Assembly (NCBI GenBank): GCA_028829895.1
Contig: CM054181.1
Coordinates: 69,919,259-69,983,258, forward strand
Direction: 5' to 3'
From: Sinotaia quadrata
Lineage: Eukaryota > Mollusca > Gastropoda > Architaenioglossa > Viviparidae
Length of the DNA: 64,000 nucleotides
In this document: positions 23,549 to 34,500 of the stretch, one piece after another
How the letters are laid out: every line of letters starts with the position of its first letter
Numbering within the stretch: position 1 is the stretch's first letter
Made by a program: the position numbers and the translations under genes
Notes under the pieces: model-generated
Told to the model about the DNA's origin: nothing
Databases searched by the model: none
What the model saw: only the letters and a program-made list of their open reading frames with translations

Positions 23549-23747
23549 AGTTGTCACCCTTACTGTATTGTACACCAAAGACGCCCTCCAGGTACTAAAT
23601 TTTAGGAATGTTTCATTTAAAAAATCCAATAGAAGTAATATTTTCAACACCCTTACTGTACTGTACACCAAAGACGCCCTCCAGGTACTAAATTTTAGGA
23701 ATGTTTCATTAAAAAACTCCAATAGAAGTAATATTTTCAACACCCTT
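23549..23747. repeat. 93-bp duplication
   Basis: TACACCAAAGACGCCCTCCA occurs twice, 93 bp apart, in near-identical units. As 93 is 31 codons, both strands are open with a 31-residue repeat (plus: YTKDALQVLNFRNVS). No other coding evidence. Confidence 0.93.
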
Positions 23748-24597
23748 AACAACGGGATATCAGCATTTAGTGATCAGAGATTAAAATAATTTTAATAAAT
23801 CTCTTGACACCTACAGTGGAGAAATAAATATTTTTAACTAAAGATAGATATAGACACCTGACAGATCAATGAATATGCAAATAGGTTCGAAATGTGCCAA
23901 AGTAAATTTGCCTATCCATATTTTTAGACTTAATTGTTATATAAATTGTTAAATTGTCAAAGTAACCCGGCCTTAGGCACTCCTTACAATGGTATTTTTG
24001 TACGTGTCTGAGTTGGAGTAAACAACTCGAGTTGAGAATATGTTAGAAAATTGCTGGTGCAATCCAAACCAGTTCCAACTGGATGAGTAGTATTTTTCTA
24101 ACAGTCTCCACTTGTTCATATCAATTTCATCCAATGGGGATGGACCGGAAGTATCTTTGTTGAAGAAGTACTCTATTCTAATCGCTTTAAATTTGAACAT
24201 AAATCGAGTCTAGTCATAAAGGCGATTGTTAGCTTATGGTAAGTTAACTGAATGATAAAGATTAATGGACTTAGAATATTTCGTGCATGTTTGCTATTGA
24301 TTTATGATTTGAATTGGAGAATGTTTATGTAATTGAATCATTATTTCTATGTTCATTAATTTCACTATGTTGTACATTATACTTGTAAATTTTGATCGAT
24401 GCTATATTTCTCATGCTGTGTGTGTATTGGCTAACAAAATTGTTGCAAGATTTGTAAGTTGAGAATGTTTGTAAGAGAGAAAGGAGTTATAGAGATGAAA
24501 TATGCCTGAAATTTACTGCTGCATAACTTAACTTTTTGCAGAGCAGAGGAAACCGTTTTAGCTGTCACTTCTTGATACAGTAACTACTGTATATTTT
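23748..24597. other. Unique intronic DNA
   Basis: A 75-codon minus frame at 23973-24200 has no convincing acceptor and no domain. Confidence 0.5.
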
Positions 24598-24915
24598 GGT
24601 GTGTCAACAAGCATGGAATTCTAAAACAGGATGTTTTCAAATAGCTTGCTCAATCTTTAAAGTGTCAACAAGCATGGAATTCTAAAATATGATGTTTTCA
24701 AATAGTTTGCTCAACCTTTATAGTGTCAACAAACATGGAATTCTAAAACAGGATGTTTTCAAATAGCTTGCTCAATCTTTAAAGTGTCAAAAAACATGGA
24801 ATTCTAAAATCGGATGTTTTCAAATAGCTTGCTCAATCTTTAAAGTGTCAAAAAACATGGAATTCTAAAACAGGACGTTTTCAAATAGTTTGCTCAATCT
24901 TTAAAGTGTCACGAT
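24598..24915. repeat. Minisatellite, 61-bp unit, 5 copies
   Basis: CATGGAATTCTAAAACAGGA and TAGCTTGCTCAATCTTTAAA recur at about 61-bp spacing with few changes. Confidence 0.96.
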
Positions 24916-25284
24916 GTCAGCACGTCAAACGACTGTGTGAGGCTACGCTTCTCTACTTATTGGTTATTATTATTATTTAATCATCTATACCCATTTCTAC
25001 ATAATTATAAACTATTTTTAAAAAAATAATATCAAATAACGAAATGAAAAATGCATTGCATATTTTTAGTTTATTTTATATTCTAAAACTTATGGAATGT
25101 TTCTGCCTTCACTATTTTCCAAAGTTTATTCATTCTAATAATTAATTGTTTTAAAATAGTCGTTTACACATTGGTGATCGCTTAGGTTGTGACGCAACGC
25201 CACATTGTTAATGGTTATGATTATTTATTAATCATCCATAACTAATTTCAAGTGGTGAAAATCTTAATTTATGTTATTAATGAT
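24916..25284. other. Unique AT-rich intronic DNA
   Basis: Nothing recognised. Confidence 0.5.
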
Positions 25285-25555
25285 ACTACACACAGCCCTA
25301 AACTCACAAACACACGCACAAACATTAATTACATTATACACAGCCCTAAACTCACAAACACACTCACAAACACTATTTACACTACACAAAGTCCGAAATT
25401 TACAAACAAACACACAAACATTAATGACATTACATACAACCCTAAACTTACAAACACACACATAAACATTAATGACACTACACACAGCCCTAAACTTACA
25501 AACAAACACACAAACATTAATGACACTACACACAGCCCTAAACTTACAAACAAAC
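25285..25555. repeat. Minisatellite, 48-bp unit, 6 copies
   Basis: CACAGCCCTAAACTTACAAA recurs every 48 bp. As 48 is 16 codons, frames on both strands are open (SPKLTNTHTNINDTTH cycle on plus). Confidence 0.95.
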
Positions 25556-26749
25556 TATATATCATCCGGTTTAGTCTGGGAACTGGTAGGCGTCTAATTT
25601 CTGTTGGGATTATGAAATGCTCTAAAGCTGCCAATCAACGTCAATTTCAACAGTATTTAAGCATCAAGCAAAACATAACTTTGTTTTCCCTTTACTAACC
25701 TCTCCTTTCTATTTTTCTGTTAATAGACTGATCATAGCCGATAACATGCAGGACAGTCTTGAACAGGAATTGTGTTTGATCTATAGATACCTGCTCTTCT
25801 GTTCATCATATACACTTTCTTCAGTGATATTGCGTCCAACAGATTTCAATTTTTTAAAAATATATTTTAAAAACCAAGATATGGCGAAACCTGTTCAACT
25901 AACGGAAATTGAATAAAATAATGTTCCAACACATCTCACTTATGGCCTCTTAGGCATAATAAACACAAATATTCGAAGTCAAACATAAGAATGACAATAT
26001 GTGTTTAAATACTTTTGCTTTGAAAGTGAGTTCACTGGGGAAAATGGAACCAGTTTCCACGAAAAAAAATTTTCATCATCTAAAAAGAAATCTGAAAAAT
26101 CTTAATAAATATTCTTATAAAGACCTTCCATATCTGTTGATTGTTAGACATAATCTCTTCAGATAGGGTTTTTCATGCAATAAGATTTTCATTTCATTGT
26201 TCATTTGTCATTGCTGAAATAGCTGCATTGTCCTGATGAAGGCTATTTAGCCCCTAAAATAGACTCCTGTAATTTGTGTATGCAATGTTTGCTTTAAATC
26301 ATTTTAAATATTCATGTTGCAATATTTTCTGGTTTACACTTAGAGGTCATGTTGTTCGCATTAATAAAACGAATTCTAGTGAGGTCTGTGTTGTTGTGGC
26401 TGTAGATTTCTTTTTTTTTTTTTTAAATTGACTCTTGCCAGAGGTTTAAGATCGTTATTAAGTGCACTTGCATTAAAATGATAAATATACGGATCAATGT
26501 TCCATTCAGTCCCTGTGAATTATTATTTAAATCCAGTGATTAAATTAGTTTGAGTGTGTGAATGCAAGTTGCTATGCGAATTCTATTTCTGAGCTTATGT
26601 AGCTGAGACATGTAAAATCAGCCTTTGTGATTATTTTCAATTTTCCAAACGTGGTCGTAAATATATATATCTGAATGCCATATAATAATAATATAATACT
26701 TGTACCCAGGAAGTAGCTATTCAACCATATGTGTGTGAACATATCAAAG
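25556..26749. other. Unique intronic DNA
   Basis: It contains the decayed hammerhead-like core at 26233. No exon is recognised. Confidence 0.5.
26233..26260 (+). ncRNA. Decayed hammerhead-like core, second copy
   Basis: CTGATGA at 26233-26239 is followed by GGCTA-TT-TAGCC, a perfect 5-bp stem with a 2-base loop, and then CCTAAAAT where GAAAC is expected. The first 15 bases (TGTCCTGATGAAGGC) match the copy near 28905. The catalytic GAAA is lost, so it is probably an inactive relic of the same element family. Confidence 0.3.
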
Positions 26750-26940
26750 AATTGCACGTGGAACTTGAAAGTAGGATAGTTGAGTCGTCAAATGATGACG
26801 TCGTGAGACTATTACTGTGTAGTCACTGTAGTGGGTCTGCGTCCAGAGCGCACGTCACATCACTACCGCTCTTACTATGACGTGGTTACTTTCAGCCAGT
26901 TTGAAACAGGGTGTTTCTGACGTCACCTCTTCTGTCGCTT
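26750..26940. promoter_or_regulatory. Cluster of CRE-like motifs (TGACGTCA)
   Basis: Within about 130 bp lie TGACGTCG (26796-26803), CACGTCAC (26851-26858), TGACGTGG (26878-26885) and the full palindrome TGACGTCA (26918-26925), plus CACGTGG near 26755. CREB/ATF-type bZIP factors bind TGACGTCA. The cluster sits in the intron about 270 bp 3' of the 163-bp exon in gene orientation, so it could be an intronic enhancer or internal promoter. Confidence 0.4.
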
Positions 26941-27195
26941 AGACTAGTGAACAGTAGTAAGGGAAGTAATCATGACCACATGATGGAGCACTACACAGTG
27001 TGTGTGGTGGGTGGGTGGGGACTGTGTGTACATGGGCGTGCATATATGTGTGTTTGTATGTTTGTATGTGTGTATGAGTTTAAACACATTAAAGTATTTA
27101 CAAAAGGTATTATTATCGTCAGCCAATATAATTAACAGCTATCGAAACGTTAAATAATAACAACAAAAGGAGTAAATCGAAATGAAAACAACTAC

Positions 27196-27358
27196 CTTTC
27201 AGGTAGTCTTTCATTTGGTAAACTGGCGGCTTATGGACAAGGCTGTTTTCGTCTTTTACAGTGACCACTGGAACATCACTCTGCGTGGTATGAAGAAAGT
27301 TATCTTCCTCATGGCCAGACTCTGACCCTGTCATGGAGATCTTTTTGCGTCCTGGATC
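27196..27358 (-). CDS. Internal coding exon joined in frame to 22012-22800
   Basis: A 163-bp exon on the minus strand. The acceptor is a T-rich tract ending TTTTTTCAG and the donor is AAAG followed by GTAGTT. It encodes 54 full codons plus one base: it starts DPGRKKISMTGSES and ends VYQMKDYLK. The leftover G joins AC of the 789-bp exon to give Asp, so the two exons are phase-compatible. Visible features are a basic patch (GRKK), a basophilic-kinase-like site (RKKIS) and VKDE, which fits the PsiKxE sumoylation consensus. These are short motifs and only suggestive. Both sites would suit a nuclear regulatory protein, in line with the Gln-rich partner exon. Upstream coding exons, including the start codon and any DNA-binding domain, are not seen in the window or not recognised. 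Family unknown. Confidence 0.8.
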
Positions 27359-27554
27359 CTGAAAAAACACAACAACCCTGATGTTTACTTTTAAAAAATT
27401 CTGTACAAATTCAACTCTTAGTTGAAGGGTGATATATTCCAATTCCTGAGAAAGCTGGACATTACACTTAGTTCTTTGTCAATAAATGAAAGGGTATAAT
27501 TTTAAATTCGACAATCACTTGACGGTGAGTTGTGTAACAAGCAGCGCGTTGCAG

Positions 27555-27775
27555 CTATAATCAACTCGCATGCGCTCGGTACAGAATTAAACATACATAA
27601 CTTTCCACACCAAGAAACTAAACACCTTGCACAATGTACAGTCATAAACCTACTACCTTAACTACTATAATCAACTCGCAAGCGCTCGGTACAGAATTAA
27701 ACATACATAACTTTCCACACCAAGAAACTAAACACCTTGCACAATGTACAGTCATAAACCTACTACCTTACGGTC
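27555..27775. repeat. 110-bp duplication
   Basis: CTATAATCAACTCGCA begins at 27555 and 27665. The two copies are near-identical. Confidence 0.95.
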
Positions 27776-27797
27776 GTCCCCTCCTGCCTGAGTACAC

Positions 27798-27950
27798 GTC
27801 TTATGCAGAAACAAAACGCAAAGTTGAATTTAATCTGCATATTCATATTATGAATTGTGACGTCACTTATACAGTCTTATGCAGAAACAAAACGCAAGGT
27901 TGCATTTAATCTTCATATTCATATTATGAATTGTGACGTCATAAGAAATG
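27798..27950. repeat. 76-bp duplication carrying TGACGTCA
   Basis: GTCTTATGCAGAAACAAAAC occurs at 27798 and 27874. Each copy ends in GAATTGTGACGTCA, placing full CRE palindromes at 27858 and 27934. Confidence 0.95.
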
Positions 27951-28227
27951 TATGACTCATTGCTGGAAGGGGCAGGGGCAAATTATGAGTGAAATCCAGA
28001 AAAATAAATAATTAACTGTAAGATGCAGGCACAAAGATGCTGTGACCGAGCGACGAAAATGTAATGACGCAATGATGACAAGAATTGCAATGGAGAATTA
28101 GTGAAGTAGTACAGAAGAAATGACAAATAGACACATTCGATGTAATCTTGATGACGAAATGAAGACGAAATGGTGAAATAATGATGACTAAGGACGAAGT
28201 AAAGTTGACATTATGACGTCCTCATGA

Positions 28228-28452
28228 CTAGTTGACCCTAATGAAAAGATACAAGGGAATGTGGAATGACTTACAGGGAAAGACGAGTGGACCCTAATGA
28301 AAAGATACAAGGGAATGTGGAATGACTTACAGGGAAAGACGAGTGGACCCTAATGAAAAGATACAAGGGAATGTGGAAGGACTTACAGGGAAAGACGAGT
28401 GGACCCTAATGAAAAGATACAAGGGAATGTGGAAGGACTTACAGGGAACGAC
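28228..28452. repeat. Minisatellite, 56-bp unit, 4 copies
   Basis: GACCCTAATGAAAAGATACA recurs four times at 56 bp. The last two copies share GGAAGGAC in place of GGAATGAC. Confidence 0.96.
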
Positions 28453-29079
28453 GACTGGTGATACCTAGACGTCAAGTAAGACAAAATTATGTTTCTTCCA
28501 TGATGAACGATGAAAATGTAACGATAGAAAAAGATGAAACAGTCACAGATGACATAGTGGGAACAATCAATTATTAGTGGTGAAGTAATAAAAGCGAAAT
28601 GGCGGCGTGAAGATAAAGAAATTATAAAGATGATTTGACGATGTTATAAAATATTAAATTACATATGAAATGAAATAATGAAATAATAACGTTGAAAGGA
28701 CGAAGGAGTAATAAAGACGAAATGACACAACATTAAATTCAAATGACGAAGTATAAAGTGAATTAGACATGTCAAAACGGAAAAAAGGAGGGGTAATCTC
28801 ACACAAACGGCATGAATAAGAATTATCTCCCTAAAGATACGCAATTATTATGACCAAGAACACTCATCATTCCTCAAGCTCCATGTCATAATGTCATTAT
28901 CCTTGTCCTGATGAAGGCTAATGTGCCGAAACGTCGACATTAATTTTTTTCTCTTTATATATGAAGTGAATGTTGCACTTAAGTTTTCCAGCAAGCAAGC
29001 GAGAAAGTGATTAGACAACAATTTCTTCTCTTCTCGTCTTTCCCTCCTCCTCCTGCATTTCACAAGCATACGTCACAAT
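28453..29079. other. Unique DNA with hammerhead-like core
   Basis: Loose GATGAAA/GACGAAATG words from 28030 onward suggest a very old repeat. It contains the core at 28908. Confidence 0.5.
28908..28935 (+). ncRNA. Hammerhead-ribozyme-like core (Penelope-element type)
   Basis: CTGATGA at 28908-28914 is followed by a small stem-loop (GGC, six-base loop TAATGT, GCC) and then GAAAC-GTC at 28928-28935. CUGAUGA, stem II and GAAA are the invariant core of the hammerhead ribozyme. Penelope-like retroelements and some retrozymes are known to carry minimal hammerheads. Stem I and a local stem III are not obvious, so this may be a decayed or half motif. No element coding region is visible nearby. Confidence 0.4.
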
Positions 29080-29612
29080 AGTCAAGGCAGTCATATTCGA
29101 AATCTTATCTACCAGTACATTCAAGGCAGTCTTATTTAAAATCTTATCTACCAATACAGTCAAGGCAGTCTTATTTAAAATCTTATCTACCAATACAGTC
29201 AAGGCAGTCTTATTTGACTTCTACCAATACAGTCAAGGCAATCTTATTTGACTTCTACCAATACAGTCAAGGCAGTCTTATTTGACTTCTACCAATACAG
29301 TCAAGGCAATCTTATTTGAAATCTTATCTACCAATACAGTCAAGGCAGTCTTATTTGACTTCTACCAATACAGTCAAGGCAATCTTACTTGAAATCTTAT
29401 CTACCAATACAGTCAAGGCAGTCTTATTTGACTTCTACCAATACAGTCAAGGCAATCTTATTTGACTTCTACCAATACAGTCAAGGCAATCTTATTTGAA
29501 ATCTTATCTACCAATACAGTCAAGGCAATCTTATTTGAAATCTTATCTACCAATACAGTCAAGGCAATCTTATTTGAAATCTTATCTACCAATACAGTCA
29601 AGGCAGTATTAT
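29080..29612. repeat. Two-monomer minisatellite, 39 and 34 bp, 14 units
   Basis: CCAATACAGTCAAGGCAGTC is common to all units. Long units (L) have AAATCTTATCTACC, short units (S) GACTTCTACC. Left to right the order is L L L S S S L S L S S L L L. Confidence 0.93.
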
Positions 29613-29886
29613 TCGTGTTCTGCAAAACGAAATATAGTGGAGACAACTGTATTCGTGATCTGTGAAATTAAATGTAAGTAAAATAATCCTGACAATAATA
29701 TTTCTTACCAAATATGATCCAAACAGTACTATTCATGTTCTATAAAATGCAGTTTATTGTTCGGTCAACAGAATTTATGAATTGATATGTGGTCCAGAAA
29801 ATCGTATTCATGATCAATGATATGAAAATTAGTCCCGACAATCTTTTTATGATCTATCATTTGAAAGTAATTCGAACAATAAAATA

Positions 29887-30175
29887 ACACTGATGAATAA
29901 CTAAACGAAATATTGTTCAAACAGTCACACTGATGAATAACTAAACGAAATATTGTCAGAACAATCACACTGATGAATAACTAAACGAAATATTGTCAGA
30001 ACAATCACACTGATGAATAACTAAACGAAATATTGTCAGAACAATCACACTGATGAATAACTAAACAAAATATTGTCAGAACAATCACACTGATGAATAA
30101 CTAAACGAAAATATTGTCAGAACAATCACACTGATGAATAACTAAATGAAATATTGTTCGAAAAATCAAACTGAT
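29887..30175. repeat. Minisatellite, 40-bp unit, 7 copies
   Basis: CACTGATGAATAACTAAACG and AAATATTGTCAGAACAATCA recur every 40-41 bp. Confidence 0.95.
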
Positions 30176-30535
30176 GAACAACTAACTCCAATATATTTTA
30201 GCAATGACATTGATGAATACTAAGTGAAACATAGTTCTCATATCTCACTGGTGAACTAAAATGGAACCCAGGACAACTATCTATAATGGAGACAAACATA
30301 TTCTGATTTTATATCGAATATAATTCAGTCAGTTACGTTCACACGATCTAAAAATCACAAAAGTATCAGACGATACTGATTGGACATTTAAAAATTAAAT
30401 ATAGTCCAGATAGGACTATATAATAGGTCAAAGTCAGAACTATCTGGACTATATATAATTATACACTATCCATGTGTCCACATGATATGTTTGGTCATTA
30501 CTTTTGGTTTTGTATAAAAATATACACGCACTACA
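30176..30535. other. Spacer with diverged array copies
   Basis: A few decayed units run to about 30260. An inverted pair TAGTCCAGATAG / CTATCTGGACTA lies near 30402-30452. Confidence 0.5.
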
Positions 30536-30706
30536 CACACATATATATATGAGTGTTTATATATGTATGTGTGTATATGTATGTGCATGTGTGTATGTGC
30601 GTCTATGTATGTGCGTGTATGTGTATATGCGTGTATATGTATCTGTGTATGTGTATGTGCATGTATATGTGTTTATGTATGTGCGTGTATGTGTATATAA
30701 ACATAC
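30536..30706. repeat. Imperfect (TATGTG)n tract
   Basis: Variants of TATGTGTGTATGTGCGTG. Both strands show false frames. Confidence 0.9.
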
Positions 30707-30859
30707 AAATATTCGAAGCAGTTTACGATTTCGATTAGAACGAAAACTTTTGAGATCATTATTTGTCTCCAAAGAAAATCACTTTTAAAATGAATGTGTT
30801 GACTGTCTCATTTCTGTTTTTAACGGCGGATATCATTTGTAACCCAAATGTTCTTGCTT

Positions 30860-31330
30860 ATTTCCTCGAATCTAATATTTAGTCCACACACCTGTATTCT
30901 CGAGCGTAATATTTAGTCCAAAAGCTCTTGTTAATAATAATCGAAAATTATATTTGAAACAAGCAATCTTGTCATACCTTTGGGCTTAATATTTAGTCCA
31001 TGTAATCTTGTTATAACCACTGGTGCAAGATATAGTCAAACACTCGTAACATGATATTGTATATAATATTAAGTCCAAACAGTCTTGTTAAACTTCGAAT
31101 ATAGTATTAAGTCCAGTCCTGTTAAACTTTGGCTATAATATTAAATCCACTTTTGTAAAACTTGGGTATAGTATAAAGTCCAGTCTTATTATATCTCAGG
31201 TATAAATATTACGTTAAACACCGGGTGTAATATTGTCCAGTCTTGCTAAACCTTGGTTTAGCATTAAGTCCAGCCTCGTTAAATCTCGGGTGTAATATGA
31301 ATTGCAAACTTCGAGTACAATATCAGCTGT
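30860..31330. repeat. Degenerate array, about 35-bp unit
   Basis: TAATATTAAGTCCA and GTCTTGTTAAACTT words recur about 12 times with high divergence. Confidence 0.75.
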
Positions 31331-32168
31331 TGATTCACTGACTGCAGTCAGTAAAAGATTGCTTGCGGTTTAGTACCTCTAAGCGGAAGGCCGCAGGAAG
31401 ATACTAGCTTGGTGAATATCCGCCACGAATAATTTGGCATCACACAGGAACGCCGGGAGGAAACCATACAAGCCACTTTCTGTCGAGGCTCAGTTTAAAG
31501 CAATCTAGAGCATAGTCCACTGCTTCTTAATCCACTATTGTTCTCAACCGCAGTTAACCTAGTCCATGGCCTTTAATCTACTGTCGTTGTGCACTGCCGT
31601 CTTTGACCACTGTCAAACAATCCTCTGCCTCTTGAGTCTGTTTAATTATTTTCACTGCCGAGTTTCGCAATCATTACAGTATCAATGTTACTTTTTCTCC
31701 TTTGCTCTTCTAGTAAAGTGACATTATAGTACAAAGCAATCTTTGTCATTAGTGTCAAGTGACATTATTGTACAATGCAGTCTTGTTTTACTGTCATTGG
31801 TGTCAAGTGACATTATAATACAATGCAATTTTGTTTCACAATCATTATAATACATTATCATCCTGTTGCACACTCGTTCTTGTCTACTGTTTTTCGAGTT
31901 CGCTGTCATTAGAGTAATTTTCACTGTCATTATTGTAGTTCGCTGTCATTAGAGTAATTTTCACTGTCATTATTGGAGTTCACTGTCATTAATAGTTCAC
32001 AATACTATACCATCTTGTTGCGCCGTCATTGTCTGTCAATTGTTTTTCGGTTTTCCGAGGATCTGCACTGTTAGGACAAATTATTTTCTAAAAATAACGT
32101 ATACCTGATCATCTTTCTCTGTTCATTTGCCCTATGAGGACATCCTATTTTTAAAATATAAAATATGA
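31331..32168. other. Unique island then loose CACTGTCATTA repeats
   Basis: 31340-31480 is CpG-bearing and unique. From 31700 words such as TGTCAAGTGACATTAT and TTCACTGTCATTATTG recur irregularly. Confidence 0.5.
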
Positions 32169-32169
32169 C

Positions 32170-32238
<69 letters not shown>

Positions 32239-32292
32239 GATTTGCCCTTTAAAGACATCCTATTTTTATTTTTAATGACCTCTCTCTCTCTC
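32169..32292 (+). repeat. (CT)n microsatellite, split
   Basis: A pure CT run from about 32170 to 32237, then a shorter run at 32279-32293. Confidence 0.95.
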
Positions 32293-32471
32293 TTTCGATT
32301 TGCCGTATGAGTACATCCTATATTTTAAAAACTAAAATACGAGTGACCATCCAAAAATAAAACAAAGACATTGATTTTATCTACAGATGATGAATGTGAC
32401 GAAATGATTGAACGCGCGATTTTTTTTAAAAGTAAAAATTGTGCATATAATGAAAAGCTTTTATGTTTTTG

Positions 32472-32768
32472 AAAATAATTATAATGGATTCTCTATATAT
32501 TATGATGAATGATAAAATAATTATAATGGATTCTCTATATATTATGATGAATGATAAAATAATTATAATGGATTCTCTATATATTATGATGAATGATAAA
32601 ATAATTATAATGGATTCTCTATATATTATGATGAATGATAAAATAATTATAATGGATTCTCTATATATTATGATGAATGATAAAATAATTATAATGGATT
32701 CTCTATATATTATGATGAATGATAAAATAATTATAATGGATTCTCTATATATTATGATGAATGATAAA
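32472..32768. repeat. Minisatellite, 42-bp unit, 7 near-identical copies
   Basis: ATAATTATAATGGATTCTCT and ATATATTATGATGAATGATA repeat seven times with no difference that I can see. As 42 is 14 codons, frames are open on both strands (KIIIMDSLYIMMND cycle on plus). Confidence 0.97.
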
Positions 32769-33334
32769 ATGTTTTGACTCAAACTGTGATTTGATATTAC
32801 GATGTTATGATTATATATTTTAACTATGAAAATTATAATACATTTTAAATTGTACAAGACGCATGAATTTGAAAATTTACTACTAATAATACATGACTTA
32901 ATAAAAATTATATTAAAAATAATTCTTTATATTAAAAATAATTCTTTATAGTGCATTAAGTATAAAAGAATGGAATTATTGTAATAATGAATTAACTTTT
33001 GTTTTGCAAATATGTTTGAAGTTAAATACATTTAAATTAATAAATCGATGGCACTTTAGTTTTAATTTTAGTTTTATATGGGCAGGTCCAATTACTCTTA
33101 TAACTGGTATTAATTGAAGTCAAAATGATTGCTTTCTTGTTAGTGGCAGAAAGACAATGGTACACATTAGTCTCTTATACCGCTTGAGTTATGTAATTTG
33201 TAGCAATAAAGAAGTATTCAAATTATTTTTATTTGTTTCAAATTTTAATTTATGATATTTCATTAGAAAAGTTTCATTTATTAACAATTTTTGGTTAACT
33301 CCTACTACTCTTAAAAAAACAACTAATTTATCTT
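32769..33334. other. AT-rich spacer
   Basis: A short duplication ATATTAAAAATAATTCTTTA lies near 32909-32948. No gene. Confidence 0.5.
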
Positions 33335-33545
33335 TCCCGTCTACTGTCATTTTATTCCACTGTCGCCTTATTCCACTGTCATTTTATCTCACTGTCACTT
33401 TATTTCACTGTCATTTTATCTCACTGTCACTTTATTCTACTGTCATTTTATCTCACTGTCACCTTATTCTACTGTCATTTTATCTCACTGTCACCTTATT
33501 CCACTGTCATTTTATTTCACTGTTACCCTATTCCAGTGTCATTAT
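33335..33545. repeat. Minisatellite, about 16-bp unit, about 12 copies
   Basis: CCACTGTCATTTTATC and TCACTGTCACTTTATT units alternate, making a 32-bp dimer in the middle. Confidence 0.9.
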
Positions 33546-33639
33546 TCCAAGATAGTTTCATTTTAAGTGTGGGTTTATCATGATTATGATAAAAACATTA
33601 TTTTAGCTGTAGCTTTACATAGTGATTGAGAAAGCAATT

Positions 33640-33830
33640 ATTATTCTGTACTTTACACAGTGCTTAAGAAAGACATGTTATTCTGTACTTTACACAGTGA
33701 TTAAGAAAGACGTTATTCTGTACTTTATACAGTGCTTAAGAAAGACGTTATTCTGTACTTTACACAGTGGTTGAGAAAGACATGTTATTGTGTTCTTTAC
33801 ACAGTGGTTGAGAAACGCATATTATTTTAA
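33640..33830. repeat. Minisatellite, 35-37-bp unit, about 5-6 copies
   Basis: CTGTACTTTACACAGTG followed by GAGAAAGACAT or AAGAAAGACG recurs. Confidence 0.92.
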
Positions 33831-34276
33831 CTGTGCATCTTTGGTAAAGCGTTATATATTCTAAACTTACTTTATGCAGAGAGGGGAAACACACTTTGTT
33901 TTGTTATTTACTTTGGCACAGAGAAACAATGAGCAAACAGTTATCAACAGGATCCAGACTTAACAATTTTTCTATTTAGAGTCAGAAAGAGTGGATTTAA
34001 TCAAACCGATATAAAATAGAAATGTCTCTTTCCTTAATATAAAAATGCCTAAGCTGCCTAAAAATCTGCATAACTCTGTATTTTACGTACATTTATTTCT
34101 CAATAGAATGAATAGACTAATACAATGAGTTATCAAAGAGCGAGCAGGCAGAATTTTATTTTGGATTACTTTGTAGATTTAAAAAAAAATTAATTAGGAA
34201 AGGAATTATGAAGATCCCCACTGATCGATATGTATAATTTTGTGCACTAACAAAAAGGGATGCTCAGTCCTGTCAA
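33831..34276. other. Unique AT-rich spacer
   Basis: Nothing recognised. Confidence 0.5.
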
Positions 34277-34374
34277 AACACACACACACACACATGCACG
34301 CACAAAAGTACACACATACAAACATGCACGATAGATACGGGCTCACAAACATAATCGTCCACCCACATTTTACA

Positions 34375-34413
<39 letters not shown>

Positions 34414-34500
34414 GTACGCATGCGCACGCACACACGCACCGATATACCCACACTCTCAAACACCCATTCGTTATGCACACTCACATACGCATATATACCC
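34277..34500. repeat. Imperfect (AC)n tract
   Basis: ACACAC blocks with CATGCACG and CATACG interruptions. Confidence 0.85.

Larger units (their letters stand above)
22801..27195 (-). other. Intron between the two coding exons
   Basis: A 4,395-bp phase-1 intron with GT-AG ends (donor GTAGTT at the 27195 side, acceptor CACAG at the 22801 side). It carries a 36-bp array directly at its 3' end, a 93-bp duplication (23549-23747), a 61-bp array (24598-24915), a 48-bp array (25285-25555), a decayed hammerhead-like core (26233-26260) and a cluster of CRE-like sites (26796-26925). Confidence 0.75.

Noticed and set aside
23973..24200. 75-codon minus frame (KDTSGPSPLDEIDMNKWRL) as an exon
   Set aside because: It looks protein-like, but I found no good acceptor, and it lies in the intron of a gene whose flanking exons already join in phase.
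31370..31480. tRNA-like or SINE head in the CpG-bearing island
   Set aside because: No matching box A and box B pair or cloverleaf arms could be found.
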